Assembly (NCBI GenBank): GCA_003993805.1 | Contig: RSEF01000001.1 | Location: 211,602,422 to 211,666,421 of the forward strand | Source of the DNA: Himantopus leucocephalus | Lineage: Eukaryota > Chordata > Aves > Charadriiformes > Recurvirostridae | DNA: 64,000 nucleotides | Direction of reading: 5' to 3' | Notes under the pieces: generated by a model | Told to the model about the DNA's origin: nothing | Seen by the model: only the letters and a program-made list of their open reading frames with translations | Databases searched by the model: none | Shown: positions 24,701 through 37,816 of the stretch, piece after piece | How positions within the stretch are numbered: the stretch's first letter is position 1 | How the letters are laid out: every line of letters begins with the position of its first letter | Program-made: the position numbers and the translations under genes

Positions 24701-27700
24701 TGATGTTAAGTACTTTGACTACATTTTTTATCTGAGTCAAAGTTTACCTAAAATACCTAGCCACGTGTCCTTTGTAGGACATCTCACCTGGAAAGAGCAG
24801 AGCAAGTGGTTTTACTATTTTTATTCCACAGTACCAGATTCTTGAGACAGCCAAGGTTCTTGTATTATAGACCCATCCAAAATGCAATCCATGAGGTCAT
24901 GCTTGCTGTAAACTAAGGCACACAACGCAGTGTTATTTCCTGCAGACCCTGTTCTCTTTGTGCTGTATCTTGTGCAATTGCAGGGATCAAAGAGATGCAA
25001 AGCGTCAGGACTACGCACACTTACTACTAAACTATTACAAAGTAAACAGTGCATGTGAAAAGAACAGTTTGACCTTATTTCACTTTCTGCTGCTTTGAGA
25101 ACAAACACCACGTGAGGGCGGTCACTCTGCTTAGTATTGGAGCAGTCCTATTGCTGGGTCGCATGCGATAATTTCTGTGGCAAATACAGCACTTACACAT
25201 AGGGTGGTACAGGAAGAAAGTCTCTGGAGAGATTCCCCTTGTGCTTTGGTGAGTCTTGGGTGAAGAGATGCCTTTAACTGAACCAGGTCAAGCATATGGG
25301 GAAGTGCTGGCGTGAAGGAGATGTTCCCATCTTCGTTGTGCTGCAAGGTTCTTCTCAAAGGCAAAATGCAGGGGATGGGGATGGGGTGGGAATGAGGACG
25401 GGGTTGGGGATGGAGATGGGGATGAGGATGGGGATGGGGATGGGGACGGGGTTGCGGAGAGGGATGAGGATGTTAGCATGCACTGTGCTGCTGAGGTAGA
25501 AGTGACGGCTCCCACGAGAGCCTCAGCTTAGCAAAGATGCCTGTGGCTTACCCCAGCAGAGGTCACAGATCCAGGCTGCTTTAACACAGCCCTCTTTTTT
25601 TTTTTCTTTTGACTGCCACACACTCCTGTAGTCTCTAGCATCAGGTCCTTCATACCACCACAGTAGCTTTTTCTTTGTAGATCTCAAAGCACTTTATTAA
25701 TGGGGAAAATTATCTCACAATCCCCCTAGGAAACACGGTTAATATTAGGTCCATTTACAGAGGGCTTCTTTGCAGTTTACTGTAATTCAAGTGAGGGGAA
25801 AATAAGAGCATGGAATGGTCCAGGAAGGTCCCATCTTGCTCCACTATGGTGTTCCTTGGGGGAAGGCACCAGCTCTCCCAAACCCACCAGCACCCCACCA
25901 CCATTAATTACTACCATTTCTGCACTCAGATAAGAACTGATCATGAACTACATCTACCTGTTCTGAGCACAGTTTTGCGTGAAGGATAGCTGTGAGCACG
26001 CACACGGCTCTGCAGCGTACAGCTGAGTGGAGACCGCCCCCAGCACAACTCACACACTGGGTCACCGACTGAAGGAGGAGGTTAAGTGCAGGGAAGGTAT
26101 CTATCCTGGTGAATTAGCACTGCTGTCTCCAGGAAAGTCAGACAAGAATGACTTCCAGCAAGTTAGAAATATGTAAGACTTCAGAAAAAGATTAAATCTA
26201 CGTGTGCCTCCTGGACTGTTCCATACAGGAGACCCTCCATACAGCTAGCTTGCCTCCTACGTTTCTTCTATGCTTTTTGTCACTTGAACGAATCGTGTTT
26301 CAAAGGGTGCTTTAAATTAATAGGTACTTTATCTGCATTCTACCTCAATCTGTCTTGGGATAAGAATGATTTCTAGGTTACGGGCTAATGGTGAGGCACT
26401 TCTCTCACAAATCATGGTGAATCTGTATCCCAGAATACCAGGACACTTGAACAAAAGCCCTAGGTCCCAGCACTTTCTCCACCAGAACAAAAGGACAAAA
26501 AAATGCTGTCTTATATAAATTTCAGTGACTGGTTTGAGAGCTGTTATCACAAGTCAAGAGCAGAAAAAAATGTATTCCAGTGACTGGCATAGAGAGAGGA
26601 TCCCACCTGGATCCTGTGAGCTCCCAGGGAGCTTGTCACACCCAGGGAGGCAGCAAGCAGATCTGCTTTGCTGCACTGGGAAGGGCAGGAGACACAGATG
26701 AAGTTCCTTCCACTCCATCGGGCAGTTGGAATAAGTCCAAGGATCAAATGAAATAGTTTCAAGAAGATGGTGTCCCCTTCTGCACTAGCTGTGTGTGGAC
26801 AGCATGTCCATATACCCTCATGTCTTGAAGAAAATTAATTCCTGTTGTTACCAATAATGAACACATAGCACAAGTTGCTTCTTCAGGAGATAATGAAATA
26901 CCTTGAATGTGGTCCTAAGAGCCAAGGCCAGGAAAGATGTCGTGGCTGGCCACAGCACCTTGAAACCCCTCAGATATCCATCTCATGTTTTATACCAGAC
27001 TTTGTGGAGGCTCAAGCAGAGATAAATTTCCATGACATTTCCACTAAAGGCATAAATTCTTTTAGCTTAATGCTATTGCTGAGTATTCACCATATAAACC
27101 AAGTAACCTGAGATACAATTGAACTTACTTTCTTTTAGGACAATAGAGAAGTACCTGCGAAATCGGATGACTGACAGCCCTGGAAATTAAATAGAGTAGA
27201 CTGCTTTGCTGACGTTTCTTATCCTGCCCTGGTAAAACCAGACAGGTGAGATGCCACTGAAATAAATGCATATTTTTCTTTGATCCAGCAGTAGCATTTC
27301 AGAAGGATCAATATAGAAGGCTTTAATCTACTGTGAACACCATGAGAAACAAGATGAACCCAGAAGGCACGATGTGGTCAGACCCCTCAGTGAGAACATA
27401 GCCATCATTCTTTTGTGGTGAGGTCTCAGTCCAAATTGAGGCTCCAGACAACCAACCAAATACTCTTTGTTCTGTTGTGGACCTATCAGTCACCCAGGCC
27501 ACATTTCTCATGCATTTACATGTGCATAGTTCTCCATCACAAGTCTGATGGAGAACTTCAGTCTTCCTTAGAAGACCCCAGTGGTTGTGGTAGGGCTGCA
27601 TGGAGACAGCACCTGAAGCAGCTGCCTGCCCCAGGTCCCTCCTCAGCAGCCACCTCTTCCCAGCTCTGCCCCTGCAAGGTCACCCAGGCTCTCCCAGGCT

Positions 27701-30700
27701 CCCAGGAGCAGAAAGCCCCTGCCCACAAGTGTTGTACCTCTTGCCAGCAAGCATGAGAAACAAGTGGCTCCTGGATCCTGGCTGCACCTGCTCAGATCCT
27801 GCCTCCCTCATATCCCCCACCATTCGTTTTTCCCCACCATTCGTTAACCCTCTCGTTTGCCCTCACTACAGCCCGGACTACCAGCACATGCTTCAGCTCG
27901 CACATCAGTAGCCTCATACAGACACTTCTTCAGCTCGAAAGGAGAAATGCGGTATGTCAGTAAAACACAGTTTCTGTACATTGACCTCCTGAAATAAATA
28001 CAGATGTGCAAATCGGGTTTCATTTCAATAGCAAGTGAAATGCCCAAGTCCTTCCAGGTCTAAGTCTTAATGGTGCAGCTGTCTGCTCTGACTGTGGCAT
28101 CTTTGATGCTGAAGTATCTTGCAGCAAACTCACACATTTGTAAAATGTAGAAATTATATCCATGCCACTCTTTCATAACAAACTTCAAACCAAAGTCTGT
28201 AGGGAAGCCATAGGGAATCAACGTATGCATCCATACGACACATTAAAGCTGTAAATACATACGCACCGGTTAGGATCTGGTTAGGATCTCTGGTTTCACC
28301 TGAAGAGCGGCAAAAATGAGTTTGTAAGTACAGAACCTCATAACCTCCACCTTACCAGAGATGGACCTGCCATCCAGCCTAAAAAGTGATGACCAGTAAA
28401 ATGGGTAATCACAGGGTAGTGTGGAGATTCATTGCCCGCTTTCACTTGTGTTCTGTCAAGCAAGCCCTGCCCTAGCATATGGACTCTTCCCTGGTCTGTC
28501 TCGAAGCTGAAAGGGTCAAATTTAAACTTCTAACTGGAAGTGACAGTAGAATCACTTGAACACAAGACAGTATGTTCCCAGTCTCAAAGTTGCCTTTTAT
28601 TGATGTAATTTCAGATAAACCATTTGAAATTATCCTCTTCATTCTTAAGTTTTAACCTAACGGTTATAAAGGGACAGTTTCATCTGAACTGATGAAATCT
28701 GTTCTATTTCTATGCTCATTTGCACATACTTTTGTGGCAGCCTTGAAGTTGCTAGACCATACCAGATATGCAAAAGCAGCAGAGCACGGTACACCAGTGC
28801 AGTAATTGTGCTCTCCCAGCATGATTTAAAACACTGATCCCAATCTAGACCAAGAGAGATGGACATGACCTAGAAAAGTTTATCTATTTTTAAAAGCCTT
28901 GCTCAAATTGCTGGCTTCCTGGCATACAGTGTGTTCTAGACTGATAATAAGCAGCAATTTCCACAAGAGCTGATGACACTCCATATACTCCAAAATCACT
29001 TGTGAAATCCACGGGATACGTGTATGTTGACAGAACAATACAAGCAGCATGTGGCTGACCAATATCCCAAGCAGCCAGATTTTTTTGGCAGCCTGCACAC
29101 CCTCTAGCTGTTAACATCAGGGAAAAAAAGCAAACTACTTTCCCTTCGGACAATATAACACTCTGCCTTCTTAAAGCAGCCTTTGTAAAATAAATGATTT
29201 CATTTATGAGCAAGCAAACAGGAAATGGCCTAAATGATAGTCTTTCTGAGGTCCGTGAAAGGTGTATCTGGAGATATCATCTATGCTAATTTGTGGGTTT
29301 GGCTTATGGACTTCATTAAGGACGTGGGGCTAAGTTATGATCTGCCACTGAACTTGCTGCCTGTCTGTGCAGAGCCAGCGCACCCACAAGCAACACTGCT
29401 CAAGTATTCACACAAGCTACAAGATGCGGGGGCACAGGGATGGCTGGGAGGAGCAGGCATCTCACAGAGCCGAACCGTATGGTCAGGTCTGTCTCTGCAA
29501 CCCCCAGGTAGATGTGAGCATGGGATCTGAGCTGTCAGTGCTCCCACCCAGATCTCACTGCGCCCTCCGGGCCCTACGCATCTGCTAGAGGAAAGTGGAT
29601 GAGCCTCAAGGGCAGGTTAAAACAGTCCAGGTGCCCTTGCAGTTAAGCAGGATCAAGCTGGTGAATAAGTTGTGGGACAAGGCACAAGATGAGGGAGCAC
29701 TCTGAGGCAGGTGAGGATCAAAACTGAATTTGCAGAGAAGCAGGTGTTCAGAAAAAAGAAATGGAGATTTCTCCATCCCCATTTCTGATACTGTCATGGG
29801 GAACATTACAGTGCAAACACAGAGAATTTCTTCAATTTGCCATTTAGGGACACTTGCCTCCAAGAAGCTCTTCTGTTCCTTGGGTGTGATTAGCTTTGGT
29901 TAAGGTAAGGAGATACATCATTCAGTTCTTCATCTCACTTTCCTTCTCTTCCCAGTCACTTGGTAACTCCACAGCCTGGCTATCTGCAATCCCAAAAGGC
30001 CACCAAAAAAGAAAATCACATACATACCTGTTTTTTCATGATATTACTTTTCTGTTGAATATCACAATGCGCCAGACCAGACTAATCTGCCCAAGCGGCT
30101 GAGCTGGTGAGCAGTCCATTAAGAGGGAAATGAGAGCAAGATGTGGAAGACTGCCCACAGCAGAAAGGTAACAGATATGTGCACAGGGAGATACATCAAT
30201 CACTGGAGCAATAGGAACAGATAAAACATGTAAAAAGCCTATTGAAGTACCTAACTGGCCTATTGAGCAGTCCCACAGCCAGCAGACACTGTTTAAAGAG
30301 TCCATAGCTTAGCCAGCTGGAGAGGTTAGACAGTTGTTAAGAGCTTGTAGAGATGTAAGACCATTGGCTCTACAAAAAGGTTGGTTAACATCACTTCTGC
30401 CCTTGGGGCAATGAAGGGAAGAGTTTTTCCCACAACATGTTGCAAGTCAGTAACCAGTGCTAGGACACCACGCGTCTACGCCTGACACATCTACAAAAAG
30501 GAGTGAGATTCATCTTTCTTCTGAAACACTGGAGATGAACCTTAACTTGTTCAGTGTCCTGATGGTCCTACTGATGATACTCAACCTAGAGGCTGAGCGG
30601 ATCATATATCTCGCTTGTATACTGAGGGTAAAATTACTCCCAGATGTGAGATCAAATGCAACTCCCCCACCTCCCACCCCAGCCCCTGCCCTGGTCAGGT

Positions 30701-33700
30701 CACCAGGGCTGCTACTCAACCTCCCAGCCTCCTCCAAGCTCTTCATCTAACACATTTCTTTCACAGCCTTGATGACATCCTTGCTTTCTCCTGCTCTCTT
30801 CCGGCTGCTGCACATGGGAAAAAGCTTATGGGACTTTTCTGGCTTGTTTCTGCAGGTTTGGGGCATGGGAACATTCTGAGGCTACGGAAAAGTCTGTGCC
30901 TGTGACCAAAAGGGTCTCCTCTTCTGTTTTGTTGTGAAGTTCCTTTCATTCCTCAAATTCTTTAGGCAATGGGGTTATACGTACTTCAGGAACTTAAAAA
31001 AAAATAATCTTTGGTGACATTTGTTTATCTTCTCCATCTCACAAATGGAGTCAAGCCCAGGTCTGCCACTCATTCGTACCACCTTCCATGATGGTGCCCT
31101 TGGGGGCTGCTCCAGAATGACCTAAGCCAGTGATCCAGAAGGGACAGAGGATGCTCCAAGCTTCAGCATCTGCCCATGTACTGTGTGGACAGAAACATGG
31201 ACCAGAATCCTCCCATCACTCTCTCCCAGCTGTCCTGGTGCTGCCACCCAGTAGAGAGCAGGCACAGGGTACGTCCCCAAAGCCCCATAAGTCATTGCTG
31301 CAAGGGCTGGGCAGGATTTGTCAGCAACATGAATGGGTTAAGAAGACAGAGTTTTGGGGTGTGCACTAGGCTTTGGACCACTCCTGACAAACCAGTTGTT
31401 AAGGGTATCCCACTATTGCTTCTCAGTGATCTGCAACCCACCATGAAGCAGAGCTATAATAAGGACATGGGTCTTCCTCACTCCTTGACTCTGAGCAGGA
31501 GGCCAGATTTCCTCTCCTCTGTATCGGTAGGCACAGAAAAAAATTGTTTACTAAGAACTCACCAGTTCCTGTGTATTACTCCCCACTTTAATGACTTTCT
31601 AATTAGCAGAAACAGAAAAGACTAAACTGTAATGACAAACTACAATACAACTTCAGGCAAAGAATGTGAAGGGAAAACTAAACACCAAAACCAAAGGAAT
31701 GACATGCTCTATAAACCTGAAGTTATTTCTTTAATGTGGCTTTCTGAACACATAAGTAATTGGTACATAATATTCCAAGAATGAAATGAAGCACCTTGAG
31801 ATAGAGGTGGGCATGCTGGTTTCCATCACTTGAGAGCTTGACCTCGTATTTCTAGTTATTCATAAACTCCAAAGCAGAAAGGTACCTCCTACGGGCGAGG
31901 TTACCCACAAAGGGACTGCTAGAATCAGCGGAGTTCCAGGAAGCGTCTTTCCCTCTAGGGTTAGTATGGAAATAAAACAAAACAAACAAACCAGACTCTG
32001 TTTTTTTCGTATTAATCGGGGCTCTCCAAGTGAACATTCAGTTGCTATCCCTGCCCCGCCTAACCTCTCCTTTTCTGGTTTTATTGACGTGGATTGCCTC
32101 CTTTCTTTTGCTGCTGATACACAATTCGCCCCTTCCTGCGCTGAGCACGGCCATCCTAGTCCTCTCCTTCCAGCAGGTTTTACAAGATATAATGGGTATT
32201 TGACTGAACATTGAATATTCAGCACTGAGGACAAAAATAAAGAAAACAGTCATAACTTGTAGGATTAAGTTACCTTAATAACTTGACAAGAACTCAGCAG
32301 AATGCTCACTTTTACCTTCTGGAGAAAGCATAACTTCTAGTGATTAATTTTATCCATTACTAAGGGCAGCTACAAGCTGAGTGAAGCCCTGTTTCCACAA
32401 GGAGAGCTGTGTCAAAAGTCCTACTGACGTTAAATGGAGTCATAAGCACCTTACCTTCCAACAAGCAGCCACAGTTTTAGTTGGATTACTGCCTTCTGCG
32501 ACATTTTGGAAGGCTCATATTCCACAGGGCAGTTGTGTCTCACCAGAGGCGACCTCAGCCTACAAGAGGGAAGAGGGCAGGAGAGGGGATGCATTTTCTC
32601 TCCTCTCCTACAATGATCCCAGATCAACCAGCAATTCTCCAGGTGTGAAAAGGGACTGAAAGTAGCCTGTGGCTCCCCTTGCCTTCAGTCATCTTTCTTC
32701 CAAAGGTTTAAGAAGGTTGTACGTTGGGAAGCATGACGAGGAAGATCTCTCTTCCTCTTTCTCTTTCCATTCATTAACCTGCTGCACACTCAAGCTCTCC
32801 CGAGCTCACACGCATGCTGGCTCTCACAGATGTGACCACCTTCACCCTCGCCCGGCTCTAAGAGCATTGTCCAGAATGAGGATGGGAAAGGGACAGAAGA
32901 TAGCAAGAGAAGAGGCGGAGGAGCTGGTGGTAGCCTTGTTCTCCTCTTTTTGTCGTGCAGGGGCAGAGGTAGAAACAAGCAGAGGAAGCCCTGGATGCAC
33001 ACAGCTGACTGCAGCCGCGCACGCCTTGGGTGTCTCTGGAAATCAAATGTGCTCCTGCAAAAGTCAGGATCGGTCCCAGAGGACCTAAAGTAAAGTCTGC
33101 AGAAGACAGGACCCAGTGCTTCAGACCAGCCCTACATTCACAAACAACTTGTCCACAGCTACAGCGGAAAATTCTACAGCAAAAACCTCATGGTTCTTAG
33201 GTCAGTGCTATAAATCCACAACCGACTTCCTTCCCCCAGCTACATCAGCGAAATATATTTTTAAATTCTTGTTATTATTTTAAAGTACTTTTCTAAAATG
33301 GTAGCGTACATTTAGTATCCGTATTTAAGAATAAAATGTAGGTTTGACATAATGGCAGCACAATGGAATAAAACACCACTCTGGATTACGAGGAGGAGTA
33401 ATTCCCGTGAGCTAGAGCCGAGCAGGCTCTTCTCCAAAGATTCGGTGCAGCAAACAGTCCTCGCCACAGCTACTGTAGCAGACGGCGGTGAACCTGTGTT
33501 TTTTCATTAATATACCTGATGGTGCTTTGTTCAGAGCCTGAACCCAGCACAAATTCTGCTCTAATTAACCTAGCTCATTTTTTCACAGCACAGACTTATT
33601 GAATGAAGTCTTTGTGTTCATAGTCCACCTCCATGATTCTGTGATTCCGAGACAATACAGCAGTGGGAATCTTCAGGGGTCCCTGAAAAACAATCTTCAC

Positions 33701-34208
33701 CAATGAAGAGAAAACTCACAGCATAAAGTCTCAGCCTTAAAATCTGATGAGACGTTTCACTCCAGGCTGGGGTCTCTACTACCACACTACCATAAACCCA
33801 CGCTTCTCTATTTTGTCTTCAGCCTCTACTGCTTACTTGCATTTGTCCCAGTACTGCAAAATCCGACCAAAATTCCCAGTCAACATCCATATATTAACTT
33901 GTCTCTTCTTAGCTCTGCTCCTCCAAAGTGAGAAGCTCTTCCCTCCAAAGCGAGAAGCCATCAGAGCCGCAGGCCTGTGTACATTTGAGGAGCAACGCGT
34001 GAAGGACAGAGAAAGGAAACGAGCACTGAGCCAAGCAAAATGTAGCTTTGGGACTGGAAGGGAAATAACGTTCAGAGCTCTGCCTCGAACTCAGGAGGCC
34101 ATTCCTGTTCAGAAACAGATGTAAGCATGAGCACAAGAACAGCTCTGAATCGACGTTCTCTGTTTTTAATTGGGACTAGAGTCAGCTTTTCCAAGAAAAT
34201 TCTTTTTG
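24701..34208. other. non-coding stretch, no gene recognised
   Basis: No exon with a family match was found on either strand. A 92-codon ATG-started frame on the minus strand (27323-27601) has a cysteine cluster near its middle and a hydrophobic end, but no family I recognise and no supporting neighbour. The G-rich array at 25371 is listed separately. I see nothing else nameable. Confidence 0.5.
25371..25472 (+). repeat. G-rich minisatellite (GGGGATGGGGAT-type)
   Basis: About 100 nt of GGGGAT, GGAGAT, GAGGAT and GGGGACGGGGTT units form an almost pure purine strand. It has more than ten runs of three or more G in close succession, so it meets the usual sequence rule for G-quadruplex formation on the plus strand. 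Confidence 0.85.
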
Positions 34209-34476
34209 TTCATTCTGAAGAATTTAAAACGCATGTCCATGCTTTCCTGCAATTGCAAGCCATTTTTTTTTTTTAATTTCTGTATAATTTTTCCATTTTA
34301 AATCCAACTTTGCCTTTAGGACAATTATTTTGCTGTATTTNATTCATTCTGAAGAATTTAAAACGCATGTCCATGCTTTCTTGCAATTGCAAACCATTTT
34401 TATTTTTTTTAATTTCTGTATAATTTTTCCACTTTAAATCCAACTTTGCCTTTAGGACAATTATTTTGCTGTATTT
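34209..34476. repeat. 132/134-nt tandem duplication around a single N (34341)
   Basis: Copy 1 is 34209-34340 and copy 2 is 34343-34476. They are almost identical; differences are a few C/T and A/G transitions and the length and composition of a T-run. The N lies exactly at the junction. This is best explained as two allelic contig ends placed end to end instead of being merged. Confidence 0.88.
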
Positions 34477-37319
34477 CATGTAGTCCCGTTGTGCTCGCTT
34501 CAAATAAATCGATCATCTTTAACACTGCACAAAATGGTTTGGCAGCATTATGAATGCACCAAAATGCATTGCCAATTCGATAATCTCCACTTCATGTTTG
34601 CAATCATCTTTCTGCCTTCTTCTCTTAAACAAGATGGCCAATTTCCAGTCCTAGGCACTCTTGTGATCAGGATCTCAGAGCTACAGTATGCCACAACGTG
34701 GGCATTGCTAGTGCGCTGTTTCTTCCTGCACTTAGCTTCCCACCATCCAAAACACCTACAGCATCTTTTATTCCAGTGGCAAATTTGAGGATGCAAAAGC
34801 AGATTTGTCTTCCATAATGCATGCAACCAAGCCATGGGCTGATTAACTTCCAAAGATGGTTTGATAAATAAAGAGAAATGCAAATCTCTAGGTTTCATAA
34901 ATAAAGAGAAATGCTCTAGGTTTCATATTTTGGACCATCTTTTGATAGCTATTAAAAGAATATTATTAAAATATTGAGCGTTACTGATATAAAATCCAAT
35001 TTTAACCCTGTTTGCAAAATTTAAACCCATGTAATTATAATTCCAAGGACTTCAAATCATTGAAGGGCTTTATGGGCTAAGAAAAGTATTTACTCCTTAG
35101 AACAAAAATTTCCAATTAAAAGGGCTCATAGCTCCAGAATGTTTCCTGACCACAGTGAGCACCTTACTGCCGGCAGTGCCAAATCCCTGCAGCTCTCAAA
35201 GCGCACGTCAAAACCAGGCTTTGTCTTTCTCCTCTCAGATATCCTTTGGAGTGAGACCGTCAGGAACAGCCATCACTACCAAATTTAGGCTTGAGTAAGT
35301 AGCTTAAGATCATAAAGCAAAACATCTGCAGAATTTAGAGTAGACATAGATACTGTGGCCTCAAGTATCATTTTTAAAATGACCATACAGAAGAAAATAC
35401 AGAATTATAGAGACAAGTGACACCTGAGTTAATCACATAACTACCTTTTTACTGATTAGAAATAGGCTTTTATACTTGGATCCTGATTTATCTTTAGTTA
35501 AATACCACTTAAATCCATGATAAGTCATTGTGTTCTCGTCAACAGATTTTAGATTGAGCAAGCTCTATGCTCCCTACAAAGGACTGTTTACACTCTTGAA
35601 ACAAATACTGGTTTTGATAGAGAGCTGTGCAAGTAACTTTAATCAGGCATAACTCACTTCTTAAAGAGTCACCGAACAAGCCTGAACAAATGGTACCCAA
35701 CATTTGGCAGGCAAATATTGCCACCAGTTTTCCCATCCCAGAGTTCAATCACATCTGGAAAACTAGCAAAAAAAAGCGTTTTCCCTCTCAGGCACGAGTA
35801 AACAAGCAGTCAGTTTAAGCTCTGCTTACAAAAGTTAAGTGTGATGGTGATGCATCAGTCACCCGAGGGGTAGAAAAGCGAGGACCATAGCACTGACGCC
35901 ATCCTGGCTGGGCAGGAAGTTTCAGAAATGCCGAAATTCCTCAATACTGTGCATCAAGCAGTACAGAAGATGAGTAAAGAGAGAGGTAAGCAATCACCTG
36001 TGCTGCAATCAGCGTTAACAAAAACTTAGGGAAAAGACCTGCGGGCCCTTTGTCTTTTGTTGCTCAGCTGAAGACAAGGATGAACAGGCATGAAAAAAGC
36101 TGCAGCTAAAAAGGCAGCCGTAGCACTACCTGCTGAATATCAAAATAAATACAATCTCCATTTCATTTTGAAATTTAAGAGGGAAAAAAATCCAACTGTG
36201 TTCAAATTCTCTGTAGGTCAAGAGAAAGTTTGTTTTTTGGTTTTGTTTGAAATGACATTTTTCCAGCAGACATCCAACTTCAGTAAATGCTCCTTTTCAT
36301 AGGGAAAATAACTCTGTACAGCCTCTCCTATGAAAATATTTTTCTCCTGGCACAACCAGGTTTCATTCCTAACCTCAGACGGTCTGACTACTTTGAGAAC
36401 AATCAGCCACTTTTATTGATTAAACAAACATGAAAAGAAATAAATTCTCTTTAAAAAGCAGTTTTCTACAGCTTTCATAACACAGAAAGACGACGAAATA
36501 AAAAATAGGGTAATTTTGTGCTACCTTCTTTAATTTTATTGTCAATCTAAATAATTAATACAAAGACAAAGTTACTTCATTCTATGAAGATTAAGAGACT
36601 TTACAGTATAAAATTCCCTGAGATACAATACGTAACTTAAAGGATCACATAATTCTCTCTTCCATTTATACCATAATCAAAAAGTAGTATTATTTCTTCT
36701 CCTTATAAAAACCAGAAGGTAACAGTCTTGCTTTCTCTCCCTCCACCCCAATATTTTAAGGCACGGGATAAAACACTTCAGCAAAATGTATTAAAATAGG
36801 TTTTTTCTACTTAAAATAGAAAACACATTTCCTTAATTTTTACAGATGGATTATATACATCACCTGCAATATCCTGCGGAGTCTAGTACCTGATCTACAA
36901 TCCAATTTGCTCAAACTTTTAATTCACCATTGGACTTGGGCTCTACACAGTGAAGTACAAAAGCCAGTCCTTAGCCTATAACGATACACTATTAGCCTGC
37001 GGAGTGGACGAGCCAAAAACCAAACTAGATTTCTAAAGATGCTGTACTACTGACTTCAGCAGCTGCAGACCAGGGCTGAATTTCCTCCCAAATCTAAAGG
37101 GAAAAGTGTGCAATGCTAATGCAAGAACTATGAAACTAGAAAAGTTCTTTTCTCCCAGAGCAAGAGCTCTGCAATAATTATTCCAAGACTGCACTTTTCA
37201 TTATACAATTCTTGAATATACTCAATGCATAACTTAGAAACACAGCACAACTGTGAACATCTTATTCAAACACGATGCTTTAATTATTGCATAGCTCTTT
37301 TCTGAATTTTACCGAACTA
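34477..37319. other. non-coding stretch
   Basis: AT-rich sequence with only short open frames and no recognisable exon or repeat family. One small internal tandem duplication at 34864-34924 is listed separately. Confidence 0.5.
34864..34924. repeat. 33/28-nt tandem duplication
   Basis: ATAAATAAAGAGAAATGC, then CTCTAGGTTTC, occurs twice in direct succession (34864-34896 and 34897-34924). The second copy lacks five bases. There is no N at the junction, so this one looks like a real local duplication. Confidence 0.8.
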
Positions 37320-37455
37320 TAGTTCACCAAAGATTTCAACTGCTTTTCTTCAGAGAGGCTGAGAAAAAAGTATCATTTGCACTCTTNCTAGTTCACTAAA
37401 GATTTCAACTGCTTTTCTTCAGAGAGGCTGAGAAAAAAGCATCATTTGCACTCTT
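37320..37455. repeat. 67-nt tandem duplication around a single N (37387)
   Basis: Copies at 37320-37386 and 37389-37455 have the same length and differ at two positions by transitions. The N separates them. This is probably an unmerged overlap of contig ends. Confidence 0.88.
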
Positions 37456-37594
37456 TGGAAACTCTGATGCTCCTGTCGCCCGTGGCATTAATAATGATTA
37501 CACGGAAGAACTGTGTGTCTGGAAACTTTCAGAAAATGCTAACAAATTGAGGAGGACTGAAAAAAATGCACGAGTTTCAGCAAGCTGATAAAAC

Positions 37595-37816
37595 AGCGCA
37601 ATCTTAAATATTAGCTCACCACTTTTGTGATCGTATTTTTGTATACATTTATGTGACCCATGATAAAAACTAAACAGCAAAAAAGGGTAATTCAAAGGGA
37701 GACANAAGCGCAATCTTAAATATTAGCTCACCACTTTTGCGATCATATTTTTGTATACATTTATGTGACCCGTGATAAAAACTAAACAGCAAAAAAGGGT
37801 AATTCAAAGGGAGACA
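37595..37816. repeat. 110-nt tandem duplication around a single N (37705)
   Basis: Copies at 37595-37704 and 37707-37816 are equal in length and differ at three or so transition sites. The N is at the join. It has the same signature as the other single-N duplications and lies only about 140 nt from one of them. Confidence 0.9.

Noticed and set aside
27323..27601. 92-codon minus-strand ATG frame with a Cys cluster
   Set aside because: No recognisable family, no signal peptide, no supporting exons; chance occurrence is likely.
33618..33650. Short CR1-tail-like ATGATTCTGTGATTCC
   Set aside because: Only about 20 nt resemble a CR1 tail, too little to call an element.
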